Shown here one piece after another: positions 1 through 6,251 of a stretch of 9,727 nucleotides of DNA. Origin of the DNA: Methyloceanibacter sp. GTDB lineage: Bacteria; Pseudomonadota; Alphaproteobacteria; Rhizobiales; Methyloligellaceae. The position numbers were made by a program, and so were the translations under genes. Within the stretch, counting starts at the first letter, position 1, and every line of letters starts with the position of its first letter. The notes beneath the pieces are model-generated. The model made no database searches and was not told where the DNA came from. It saw only the letters and a program-made list of their open reading frames with translations. The DNA is taken from contig JALHTP010000232.1 of NCBI GenBank assembly GCA_022865725.1, forward strand, positions 1 to 9,727. Direction: 5' to 3'.

Positions 1-480
1 GCGCCGATCTCCTATTTCGAGATCGTGATCGGCTATGTCGGCGCGGCCGCCACCAAATCGATCGCGCTCGGGCTGATCATCCTCGCCACGGCCTTCCTAT
101 TTGTGCCGATCGAGATCGCCCATCCCTTCTGGATGATCGCCTTCCTGGTGCTGACGGCGGTGACCTTCAGCCTACTCGGCTTCATCATCGGCATCTGGGC
201 CGACGGCTTCGAGAAGCTGCAGCTCGTGCCGCTCCTCATCATCACGCCGCTGACCTTTCTCGGCGGTACCTTCTATTCGATCAATGTGCTGCCGCCCTTC
301 TGGCGGGCCGTCACGCTGTTCAATCCGGTGGTTTATCTGGTCAGCGGCTTCCGCTGGAGCTTCTTCAATATCGCCGATGTGAGCCCTGCCGTGAGCATCC
401 TCATGATCGGGCTGTTCCTCGTCATCTGCCTGCTGATCGTGGCGTGGATCTTCAAGACCGGCTACCGGCTGAAGAGCTAG
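1..480 (+). CDS. ABC-2 type transporter permease, C-terminal part (5' end outside window)
   Basis: Membrane subunit of an ABC exporter of the ABC-2 (YadH/NodJ-like) family, which works with a separate ATPase to move lipids, polysaccharides or drugs out across the inner membrane. Frame 1 is open from the first base and ends at TAG 478-480, giving 159 visible residues. Whole members are about 250-270 residues, so roughly the first 100 are missing. The GTG at 25 is internal, not a start. Hydrophobic segments lie at about residues 19-34, 38-60, 73-90 and 130-152. The stretch PLTFLGGTFYSINVLPPFW followed by FNPVVYLVSGFRW is the characteristic loop and helix of YadH-like permeases. The substrate cannot be told from this fragment, and the ATPase gene would be expected just upstream. 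The family is seen in the sequence; the export role is family knowledge. Confidence 0.88.
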   Translation, partial: APISYFEIVIGYVGAAATKSIALGLIILATAFLFVPIEIAHPFWMIAFLVLTAVTFSLLGFIIGIWADGFEKLQLVPLLIITPLTFLGGTFYSINVLPPFWRAVTLFNPVVYLVSGFRWSFFNIADVSPAVSILMIGLFLVICLLIVAWIFKTGYRLKS

Positions 481-668
481 GGGCAGATGCACGGCGCCTT
501 AGCCGGCGCGGCGGCAAGAATAAGGATCGGATGGGGAATTTAGATCGCCCGAGGCGGTAAATTATTTCGCGGCGCTTCTCTGGTTTTTTGCCCGGGAAAT
601 ACTATATTTAGTCTCTGGCCATTTGCCCTTATCCAAATTCTATCTTCTCGTATTTCGGAGTCCGCACC

Positions 669-947
669 ATGTTCGATTACACCGCCGAAGCCGAGCTCTT
701 CCCGGCTAGGAGCTGGAAGAAGAGAGCCCGCGGCGTCTCCTACAAGCGCTTCGAGGCCGCCGCGGAAGCCGTCCGGTTCGCGATCGAGGAGCTTCCAGCG
801 GAATGTCTGTTGGGAACCTATCTCGAAGTCGAAGAGGAACGGTTCGACAGCGGTGGGATCAGGCGCTTGTATGAGAGCAGCGAGTATCCGCTGGCTCGGG
901 CAGTGCCGCGCGCCATCAAGCCGGAGCCCGATCAAAAGCGCGCATAA
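669..947 (+). CDS. Small conserved-type protein of unknown function (92 aa)
   Basis: I cannot assign a function. The start ATG at 669 is preceded by GGAG at 657-660, eight bases away, a good ribosome binding site. The product has no signal peptide or membrane segment and is rich in Glu, Arg and Ala. It opens with MFDYTAEAELF, has a basic patch (WKKRAR, about residues 17-22), a likely helix at 28-44 (EAAAEAVRFAIEEL) and a C-terminal RRLYESSEYPLAR stretch. I recall similar short unannotated proteins in Bradyrhizobium-like genomes, but this is memory, not a search. The region before it (about 550-660) is clearly more AT-rich than its surroundings, as expected for a promoter; CTATAT at 602-607 resembles an alphaproteobacterial -10, but I find no matching -35. 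It converges on the cold-shock gene and shares a terminator with it. Confidence 0.75.
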   Translation: MFDYTAEAELFPARSWKKRARGVSYKRFEAAAEAVRFAIEELPAECLLGTYLEVEEERFDSGGIRRLYESSEYPLARAVPRAIKPEPDQKRA

Positions 948-985
948 ATTGGACGCGCGTAGCGCGGGACGGCGAGAGCCGCCAG

Positions 986-1020
986 GGTCCTAAGACCAAC
1001 AAGGTCCTTAAAACCAACAA
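986..1020 (+). repeat. Imperfect tandem duplication, 17 and 18 bp
   Basis: GGTCCTAAGACCAACAA (986-1002) is followed directly by GGTCCTTAAAACCAACAA (1003-1020). The second copy has one added T and one G-to-A change. The pair lies between two converging genes and abuts the terminator stem. It also supplies part of the T-rich tail after that stem when read on the minus strand. It is probably a local slippage duplication. Confidence 0.7.
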
Positions 1021-1043
1021 GCCGCTCCCCGAAGGGAGCGGCT
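1020..1043. terminator. Bidirectional rho-independent terminator between converging genes
   Basis: A perfect 10-bp inverted repeat, AGCCGCTCCC (1020-1029) and GGGAGCGGCT (1034-1043), encloses four bases. Read on the minus strand, as for the cold-shock mRNA, the loop is UUCG closed by C-G, the exceptionally stable cUUCGg tetraloop, and the stem is followed by TTGTTGGTTTT. Read on the plus strand, as for the 92-residue gene, the stem is followed by TCTAATTTT. Both tails are T-rich but not pure T runs, so termination may be stronger in one direction. Confidence 0.85.
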
Positions 1044-1079
1044 CTAATTTTACCAAGACCGCTTCTGTCCTTGTGAGGA

Positions 1080-1289
1080 CTAGAGCGCCTCGAGTTTGCC
1101 CACCGCGGTCTTGCCGCTGCGGCTATCCTGCTCGGTGTCAAAAGAGACCTTCTGGCCTTCGACAAGCCGGGTGATGCCCGCGCGCTCAAGCGCCGTTGCA
1201 TGCACAAACACGTCCTTGCCGCCATCCTCCGGCTCGATGAAGCCGAAACCCTTTTGCACGTTGTAGAATTTCACAGTTCCCTTAGTCAT
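1080..1289 (-). CDS. Cold-shock domain protein, CspA family (69 aa)
   Basis: Small cytoplasmic single-strand nucleic acid binding protein that acts as an RNA chaperone, in many bacteria induced by cold or on entry to stationary phase. The whole 69-residue product is one cold-shock domain: MTKGTVKFYN opens the first strand, RNP1 is KGFGFI at residues 13-18 and RNP2 is VFVH at residues 27-30. The later EGQKVSF and GKTAVG stretches are also typical. The start ATG (1287-1289) is preceded by AAAGGA (1298-1303 on the plus strand) eight bases away. A promoter-like pair lies about 150 bases upstream, suggesting a long leader. Alphaproteobacteria usually have several csp copies, so I give no numbered symbol. 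The gene is transcribed alone, ending at the strong hairpin 37 bases past its stop. Confidence 0.95.
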   Translation of the reverse strand: MTKGTVKFYNVQKGFGFIEPEDGGKDVFVHATALERAGITRLVEGQKVSFDTEQDSRSGKTAVGKLEAL

Positions 1290-1421
1290 GGGGATAGTCC
1301 TTTACTGATAGTCAGTTGCAGTTCTGCTTAAGACCGAACTCTCGCGCGGTCAGAAGCGTGTTCGTCGATGTTTGGGGGGTTGAACGTGCGCCTGGCATTC
1401 AGCGAAGGCGTAACGGCCATG

Positions 1422-1451
1422 TTGTCCGGCCAAATGTCGATGCACTTACAT
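1422..1451 (+). promoter_or_regulatory. Possible promoter of the amino acid permease
   Basis: TTGTCC (1422-1427) and TTACAT (1446-1451) are 18 bases apart on the plus strand, about 80 bases before the permease ATG. The match to sigma70 elements is weak. It would overlap the -10 of the opposing cold-shock promoter, so the two would compete. Nothing else in the 244-base gap between the genes is recognisable. Confidence 0.22.
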
Positions 1452-1475
1452 AAGCGCTAAGCGCGGACTTTACAA
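1447..1475 (-). promoter_or_regulatory. Probable sigma70-like promoter of the cold-shock gene
   Basis: On the minus strand TTGTAA (1470-1475) and TATGTA (1447-1452) are separated by exactly 17 bases. This predicts transcription starting near 1440 and a 5' leader of about 150 nt before the ATG at 1289. A long structured leader is known for cspA-type genes in enteric bacteria; whether this one controls expression by temperature is inference. Confidence 0.5.
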
Positions 1476-1533
1476 GCGGAAAAGCTCGGGGCCTGGCGGG
1501 GACCGTAAACCGCCGCATGATAAGGTCGCCGCG

Positions 1534-2871
1534 ATGAGGGATCAGTCCAAGACGAAGGTTGCGGCGTCCTCCGGCGGGGAGCCCGCGCTGAGGCGCACCA
1601 TCGGTCCGGCGCAGATGGCGCTTTATGGGCTCGGCAGCATGCTCGGCGCCGGCATCTATGGGCTGATCGGCAAGGCTGCGGGCCAAGTGGGCAACGCCGT
1701 GTGGCTCGCTTTCGTCGTGGCGCTCGCCGCAGCTCTGCTCACCGCGCTCTCCTACGCCTCGCTCGGCTCGCGCCATCCGCGCGCGGCCGGCGCCGTCTAT
1801 GTTACGGGCCGCGCCTACGGCTTCCCGCTGTTGAGCTTCATGGTCGGGCTTGCGCTGGTCTGCTCGGGGCTCACTTCGATCGCCACGCAGGCCCGCGTGT
1901 TCGCCGCCAATTTCGCCGCTCTGTTCGGGATCGAGAGCTTGCCCGTCGAAGGGCTCGCGCTCGGCTTCCTCTTGATCCTGACCGGCATCGTGTTCCGCGG
2001 CATCCGCGAATCCATGTGGGTCAACGTGCTGTGCACGCTGGTCGAGGCGGGCGGGCTCGTGCTCGTCATCGTGGTCGGCATGTCCTATTGGGGGGCGGTC
2101 GATTATTTCGCGACACCTGTCGTCGCCGGGGGCGACCATGCCGTCCTCATCGTCATGCAGGGCGCCGTGCTGGCCTTCTTCGCCTTTATCGGCTTCGAGG
2201 ACATGATCAACGTGGCGGAGGAGACGCGCGACCCCGAACGCACCGTTCCGCTCGGACTCGTGCTCGCCATGGCGGGCGCCGCCATCCTCTATATCGCGGT
2301 TGCGATCACCGCCGTTTCGGTCGTGCCGTGGCAAGAGCTAGCGCAAGCGCCGGGCCCTATCACCGAGGTGGTCGCGCGCGCCGCGCCCTCGATCCCGCCC
2401 GCGGTCTTCACCGCGATCACGCTGTTCGCAGTCGCCAATACCGCTCTCGTCAACTATGTCACCGCCTCGCGTCTGATCTACGGCATGGCCCGGCAGGGCC
2501 TCCTGCCCCGCAGCCTCGGCAGCGTGCATGCCGCAAGGCGGACCCCGCATGTCGCCGTTGCCGCGCTCTTCCTCGTGCTCGCGCCGCTCGCTCTTCTTGG
2601 CACGATCACCGAGCTTGCGGCGGCGACCGTGCTCCTCCTGCTGCTCGTATTCATGGTGGTGAATGGCGCGCTGTTCATTCTCAAGCGCCGCAAGAGCGAG
2701 GTCCTGGGGCGTTTCGAGGTGCCGCTCTTCGTGCCGGTGCTCGGCGCGCTCATCTGCTTCGTGCTGATCGTGGTGCGGGTCGCCACCGGCGATGTCGCGG
2801 CGCCGGCGCTGGCCGGCGGCCTGCTGCTCGGCTCGCTCGCCATCTACGCCCTGATGCAGAAACTGTGCTAG
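1534..2871 (+). CDS. APC-superfamily amino acid permease (445 aa)
   Basis: Inner-membrane secondary transporter of the amino acid-polyamine-organocation superfamily, probably taking up an amino acid with a proton or by exchange. The chain is almost wholly hydrophobic, with about 12 likely membrane helices. GSMLGAGIY at residues 34-42 is the unwound TM1 substrate-binding motif (GxGI type). The TM6-TM7 signature AFIGFEDMINVAEE followed by RDPERTVP (about residues 217-239) matches the conserved FxGF...EExxNPxRxxP pattern of the YfnA/CAT-like branch. At 445 residues it has the usual length of a 12-helix member and lacks the extra C-terminal helices of longer CAT proteins. The start ATG at 1534 has AAGG about eight bases upstream (1522-1525). 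The substrate is not decidable: cationic amino acids, small neutral amino acids and polyamines all remain possible. Its TAG stop interlocks with the stop of the small gene on the other strand. Confidence 0.92.
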   Translation: MRDQSKTKVAASSGGEPALRRTIGPAQMALYGLGSMLGAGIYGLIGKAAGQVGNAVWLAFVVALAAALLTALSYASLGSRHPRAAGAVYVTGRAYGFPLLSFMVGLALVCSGLTSIATQARVFAANFAALFGIESLPVEGLALGFLLILTGIVFRGIRESMWVNVLCTLVEAGGLVLVIVVGMSYWGAVDYFATPVVAGGDHAVLIVMQGAVLAFFAFIGFEDMINVAEETRDPERTVPLGLVLAMAGAAILYIAVAITAVSVVPWQELAQAPGPITEVVARAAPSIPPAVFTAITLFAVANTALVNYVTASRLIYGMARQGLLPRSLGSVHAARRTPHVAVAALFLVLAPLALLGTITELAAATVLLLLLVFMVVNGALFILKRRKSEVLGRFEVPLFVPVLGALICFVLIVVRVATGDVAAPALAGGLLLGSLAIYALMQKLC

Positions 2872-3065
2872 GCGCGGGTCTCGGCGAGCCGGTGCGGCGG
2901 GTGGCGCGTGTCGCCGCGCCGGTTGAGGCGGCGCACATAGGTGATGGTGGCCTCAGGATGCTCGGCCTTGACCTTCAGCGCCGCGATCAGCGCGTCCTCG
3001 GCCTTGACCACGAGCCGGTCGCCCTTGCCTTCAACACTGATTCCGACGGTAAATTGCGATTGCAC
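2868..3065 (-). CDS. Small protein of unknown function, GTG start (65 aa)
   Basis: I do not recognise a named family. It is supported as a real gene by a near-ideal ribosome binding site, AAAAAGGAG (3073-3081 on the plus strand), seven bases before a GTG start codon at 3063-3065. The product begins MQSQFTVGISVEG, has a probable helix with regularly spaced Ala and Leu (AEDALIAALKVKAEH, about residues 22-36), then TITYVRR and a basic, Arg-rich tail (LNRRGDTRHPPHR, about residues 47-59). The strand-helix-strand look and basic end could suit nucleic acid binding, but this is only inference. No signal peptide or membrane segment is visible. It lies 105 bases downstream of the L,D-transpeptidase gene on the same strand and could be read from that transcript. 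Its TAG is at 2868-2870, overlapping the permease stop by three bases within CTAG. Confidence 0.75.
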   Translation of the reverse strand: MQSQFTVGISVEGKGDRLVVKAEDALIAALKVKAEHPEATITYVRRLNRRGDTRHPPHRLAETRA

Positions 3066-3072
3066 GCCGATG

Positions 3073-3081
3073 CTCCTTTTT
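3073..3081 (-). promoter_or_regulatory. Shine-Dalgarno site that fixes the GTG start of the 65-aa gene
   Basis: AAAAAGGAG on the minus strand ends seven bases before the GTG at 3063-3065. It is among the strongest ribosome binding sites in the window and is the main argument that this short frame is translated. Confidence 0.8.
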
Positions 3082-3170
3082 GCCGAGCATGCCCAGACCG
3101 GCGCTAGAAGCCTACCAAAAGCCGGCGCCCTCGCACATGATTAAAGCTGAAGGCTGCAAGCGCCCACCGA

Positions 3171-4883
3171 TTACGGCGTCGAGGCGGTAAAGCCGGACGA
3201 AGGAGGCGGCGAGCTGGCGCCGCTCGGCTTGGCCGGCTTGGGCTTTGTCTCCACGTTATCGGCCACGGCCTCAGGCTTTCCCGCCTTGCCGAGGATTGCC
3301 GCGGCGACGGGAGAGTCGAGCTTGTAGATATCGGCAAAGGTTGTGATCTTGCCCTGTTCGTCGGCCACGGCGGTAAAGTAGGCCGTGTGAATGCGCACGC
3401 CATGCGCGATGTTGACCGCGGCGTTGTAACCGCTCGCGAGCAGTTTATCGATCTGGGCCTGCGTGGTGTTCTGGTCCTGGGCCAGAATCACGGCGGCGAT
3501 TTTGCCGGGATGTTCCACGCGCGGGCAATTATGCCCTTCGGCGCGCATATCCTTGTCGAACAGTCCTTCCTTGATGGTGTCGTGCATGTAGACCGAATAG
3601 GGATTCGGATAGACGAACTTCACCTTGCCGAGCACATTGTCGGACCCCGGCGCCTGGTTGAAGCTGATCGCCCCCATATTCACGCTGTTCCAATTGATCG
3701 AGCTCGGATCCACGCGCTTGCCGTTGTAGTTCACGGTGAGCCCGTGCTGCTTGAGGATCGAGGTATTGCCCCCGAACAGCCCGCCGCCGCCGCGTAGCTT
3801 CGGCAGCAGGTTCTCCCTGACGATGGTCGGGGGCACGGTCCATTCAGGATTGAAGACGACGGATTTCAGATCCGCGGAGAAAACCGGCGTGGCGTATTTC
3901 AACTCTCCCACGACGATCTTGTCCGTGTAGATGGCTTTGCCATCCCTGGCGACAAAGACCGTGAAGGCGGGGACGTTCAGTAAGACATGGAGCGACCCGA
4001 GATTCTCGGGCATCCAGCGCCAACGCTCCATGTTGACGATGATCTTCTGCATATTGGCAGGCTTGGCGCCGGCTTCGCTTTCGGCGCGCGCCTTGAGCAG
4101 CGCCTGATGCAGGCGCTGGAACTGCACATGCTTGGGATGCAACCCCTGCAAATAAACGCCGGGTTCCGGTGCATCGGCGATCTCAACCAATACCGTCTTC
4201 GGATCGCGCAGGCTCGGGGTCATCCCGTAGAGCTTGCTCAGCTGGACAGGAACGGTCCGTCCGCCGCGGGCGTGGCGCGCATATTTCAGGATGGCGAGGT
4301 CGAGCTTGATCTCGTTCAAGGCCTGGTCGTCGACCGAGTCCGGCAAGTCGCCGGCAGGCGGCAGCTCGAAGGCCGCGCTGGAAAGGCCCCAATCATCCGC
4401 CCTCAGCACCTCGTCGATGGCGGCTTGCGCTTCGCTCGAGAAGCCCATGTCCGTCATCCAGGTCGGATCGCTCCGCGCGTTATAGAAGGAAGCAAGCGCC
4501 GCGAGATCCTGCGCATTTGCAGTCTTGGCAAGTGAGGGATCTTGCAGCTTGGTGCGGATGCTCGCCACGATGGGCGTAGCCTCGGGCGAAGGGGGAGCCG
4601 CATCGGCGGGTGCAGCGGCTTGCTGGTCGGCCGAGGGTTGAACGGCGGCGTCGCCGGGGGCCGCCGCCGGCTCGGCTGAAGGATTGGCGGCTTCAGGCGT
4701 CTCGGCAGAAGGTGTGGGCGTGGGAGCCTGTTGATCGGCGGGGTCGGCACCGGCCCCGTTCGGATCGTCCGATTGGTCCGCTGCGGGATCGTCTTGCGCA
4801 AAAGCCGGCGGCAGCACCAAAGCGCCGCATAAGAGGGCTAAAGCGCCCGCGCCAAGGGCGGCGAGCAAATATCGTCCACGCAT
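3171..4883 (-). CDS. Secreted L,D-transpeptidase family protein (YcbB/LdtD-like), 570 aa, variant active-site motif
   Basis: Enzymes of this family form 3-3 cross-links in peptidoglycan in the periplasm. I chose the ATG at 4881-4883, with GAGG nine bases upstream, over the TTG two codons earlier, which would sit only three bases from that site. Residues 1-29 form a signal peptide, likely cleaved after AFA. About residues 30-105 are a Pro/Ala/Asp-rich low-complexity tether. A scaffold-type region follows (ALASFYNARSDPTWM onward), then a YkuD catalytic domain from about residue 290 (VLLNVPAFTVFVARDG). The motif MHDT...GLFDKD runs into GHNCPRVEHP, giving His434, His451 and Cys453. The family normally has SHGC here; this protein has Gly450 and Asn452 at the Ser and Gly positions. 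The catalytic Cys and both His remain, so activity is plausible but unproven. The tail (about 535-570) is Pro/Ser-rich. It is divergent from nadA. Confidence 0.88.
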   Translation of the reverse strand: MRGRYLLAALGAGALALLCGALVLPPAFAQDDPAADQSDDPNGAGADPADQQAPTPTPSAETPEAANPSAEPAAAPGDAAVQPSADQQAAAPADAAPPSPEATPIVASIRTKLQDPSLAKTANAQDLAALASFYNARSDPTWMTDMGFSSEAQAAIDEVLRADDWGLSSAAFELPPAGDLPDSVDDQALNEIKLDLAILKYARHARGGRTVPVQLSKLYGMTPSLRDPKTVLVEIADAPEPGVYLQGLHPKHVQFQRLHQALLKARAESEAGAKPANMQKIIVNMERWRWMPENLGSLHVLLNVPAFTVFVARDGKAIYTDKIVVGELKYATPVFSADLKSVVFNPEWTVPPTIVRENLLPKLRGGGGLFGGNTSILKQHGLTVNYNGKRVDPSSINWNSVNMGAISFNQAPGSDNVLGKVKFVYPNPYSVYMHDTIKEGLFDKDMRAEGHNCPRVEHPGKIAAVILAQDQNTTQAQIDKLLASGYNAAVNIAHGVRIHTAYFTAVADEQGKITTFADIYKLDSPVAAAILGKAGKPEAVADNVETKPKPAKPSGASSPPPSSGFTASTP

Positions 4884-5024
4884 CCCCAAACCCCTCGTAC
4901 TAACGGCTTCAGGTTAGTCCGAGACGGCCTTAAGGGCCACAAGCATTTGCCCGATTCTTGTGCCTCTGGAGGTCTGCTGCGTCCGACCGGCGACACAATC
5001 TCGCAATCTGGTCCCGCAGGCCCT

Positions 5025-5052
5025 TTGAAGAGGCCGTTCGATCCCCTATACT
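5025..5052 (+). promoter_or_regulatory. Probable promoter of the nadABC operon
   Basis: TTGAAG (5025-5030) and TATACT (5047-5052) are separated by 16 bases, matching the sigma70 consensus at 4 of 6 and 5 of 6 positions. Transcription would start near 5059, giving a leader of about 90 nt before nadA. The -10 element overlaps the first 17-bp palindrome at 5048-5064, so a protein bound there would block RNA polymerase. A weaker alternative, TTGCGC (5080-5085) with CATATA (5103-5108), would place its -10 at the edge of the second palindrome. Confidence 0.55.
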
Positions 5053-5064
5053 CCGATTGAGAAT
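5048..5064 (+). promoter_or_regulatory. Operator-like palindrome 1 upstream of nadA
   Basis: ATACTCCGATTGAGAAT is a near-perfect inverted repeat with one mismatch between the six-base arms ATACTC and GAGAAT. It shares the pattern ATnCTC-N5-GAGnAT with a second site exactly 60 bp downstream, and it covers the -10 and probable start point of the nadA promoter. Predicted NadQ or NrtR-type repressors control nad genes in alphaproteobacteria. I think NadQ is the likelier candidate, but I cannot verify the motif here and the regulator gene is not in the window. Confidence 0.6.
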
Positions 5065-5107
5065 AGCCGGGGGTCAGCCTTGCGCCGGATGTTTTAACGA
5101 CCCATAT

Positions 5108-5124
5108 ATGCTCACTATGAGCAT
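5108..5124 (+). promoter_or_regulatory. Operator-like palindrome 2 upstream of nadA
   Basis: ATGCTCACTATGAGCAT is a perfect inverted repeat with 7-bp arms (ATGCTCA, TGAGCAT) and a 3-bp centre. It agrees with palindrome 1 in all ten fixed positions of ATnCTC-N5-GAGnAT. It lies in the likely transcribed leader, about 50 bases after the predicted start point and 25 bases before the nadA ATG. Binding to both sites could loop the DNA or form a roadblock. Confidence 0.65.
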
Positions 5125-5149
5125 TGCAGGTTGCGAGAGGAAGAGTTCG

Positions 5150-6217
5150 ATGACCAGGCTTCAAGGCATTAGCACCCTGGGTGGGCGCAGGGCGAAGGCC
5201 GAGCTCCCGCCTTCCCTCCTGCCCGACCTCGCCTATACGCCGGAGGTCGCGCGGGAGACCGCGCATCTTTACGAGCGCGTGTCGCGCGTCATCTCGCCCA
5301 TCGAGTGGCCGGCGTTTGCGCCTTACATCAAGGCCATCAACGAGCTGAAGCGCGCGCGCAACGCCGTCGTGCTCGCGCACAACTACATGACGCCGGAGAT
5401 CTTCCATTGCGTCGCCGACGTGGTCGGCGACTCGCTGCAGCTCGCGCGCGAGGCCTCGAAGACCGATGCCGGGATCATCGTGCAGGGCGGCGTGCATTTC
5501 ATGGCCGAGACCTCGAAGCTGCTCAATCCCGACAAGATGGTGCTGATCCCGGATTCCAGAGCCGGCTGCTCGCTCGCGGCCTCCATCACCGGCGCCGACG
5601 TGCGCGCCTTGCGCGAAGCCTATCCCGGCGTGCCGGTAGTGACCTATGTCAACACCTCGGCTGACGTGAAGGCCGAGTCCGACATCTGCTGCACCTCGTC
5701 CAACGCGGTGCGCGTGGTCGAGTCGCTCGGGTCAAAGCGCGTCATCATGATCCCCGACGAATATCTCGCCAAATGGGTGCAGACCCAGACCAAGGTTGAG
5801 ATCATCACCTGGAAGGGCCATTGCGAGGTGCATGAGCGATTCACCGGCGAGGAGCTGCGCGCGTATCGCGAGGCCGATCCCGGCGTGAAGATCATCGCCC
5901 ACCCGGAATGCGCACCCGACGTGCTCGAAGAGGCCGATTTCACCGGCTCGACCAGCGGCATGATCAAATGGGTGCACGACAACCAGCCGAGCAAGGTGCT
6001 GCTCGTGACCGAGTGCTCGATGAGCGACAATGTCGCGGTCGAGGCGCCCAAGGTCCAGTTCGTGCGGCCCTGCAATCTCTGCCCGCATATGAAGCGGATC
6101 ACGCTGCCGAAGATCCTCGACTCCCTCGTCTTCCTCAAGGAGGAGGTCACCATCGATCCCAGCATCGCCGAGCGGGCGCGCGCGTCCGTCGAGCGCATGA
6201 TCAATCTCAACCATTGA
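5150..6217 (+). CDS. nadA: Quinolinate synthase (355 aa)
   Basis: Cytoplasmic [4Fe-4S] enzyme that condenses iminosuccinate from NadB with dihydroxyacetone phosphate to form quinolinate, the second step of de novo NAD synthesis. I chose ATG 5150 because GAGAGGAAGAG (5135-5145) lies just upstream; in-frame ATGs at 5108 and 5117 have no ribosome binding site and fall inside the palindrome. The three cluster ligands of the family are represented by Cys140 (SRAGCSLA), Cys225 (KGHCEVHE) and one of Cys308/Cys311 (CNLCPHMKR). Further family motifs are LAHNYMTPEIFH, VGDSLQLA, GGVHFMAET, AHPEC and the TSGMIKW/TECSMSDN region. Its length is normal for the longer NadA type. It is first in the nadA-nadB-nadC operon, 34 bases before nadB. 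Two matching palindromes upstream suggest repression by a dedicated regulator. Confidence 0.97.
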   Translation: MTRLQGISTLGGRRAKAELPPSLLPDLAYTPEVARETAHLYERVSRVISPIEWPAFAPYIKAINELKRARNAVVLAHNYMTPEIFHCVADVVGDSLQLAREASKTDAGIIVQGGVHFMAETSKLLNPDKMVLIPDSRAGCSLAASITGADVRALREAYPGVPVVTYVNTSADVKAESDICCTSSNAVRVVESLGSKRVIMIPDEYLAKWVQTQTKVEIITWKGHCEVHERFTGEELRAYREADPGVKIIAHPECAPDVLEEADFTGSTSGMIKWVHDNQPSKVLLVTECSMSDNVAVEAPKVQFVRPCNLCPHMKRITLPKILDSLVFLKEEVTIDPSIAERARASVERMINLNH

Positions 6218-6251
6218 CGCCAAATCGCGTAAGCCCGGGGCGTATCCTAAG

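Noticed and set aside
494..512. Possible terminator hairpin after the ABC permease (GCGCC-N6-GGCGC)
   Set aside because: The stem is only five base pairs and no T-rich run follows it.
1399..2334. Long minus-strand open frame (311 codons) across the permease gene
   Set aside because: It lies antisense to a clear APC permease. Its product is a charged His/Asp/Glu/Arg-rich string without domains, typical of the shadow frame in high-GC DNA.
1701..3107. Plus-strand open frame of 468 codons overlapping the permease in another frame
   Set aside because: The product is Arg/Ala-rich low-complexity sequence, and the membrane helices of the overlapping frame explain the coding signal.
3066..3170. Terminator or promoter between the L,D-transpeptidase and the 65-residue gene
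   Set aside because: Only a 5-bp stem with an 18-base loop is visible and no convincing -35/-10 pair, so I cannot say whether the two genes are co-transcribed.
4884..4889. TTG start two codons upstream for the L,D-transpeptidase
   Set aside because: It would lie only three bases from the GAGGGG site; the ATG at 4881-4883 has normal spacing and leaves a typical signal peptide.
4958..5149. Upstream extension of the nadA frame by 64 residues
   Set aside because: It would cover the promoter and both palindromes, has no family similarity, and a good ribosome binding site marks 5150. The in-frame ATGs at 5108 and 5117 lack such a site.
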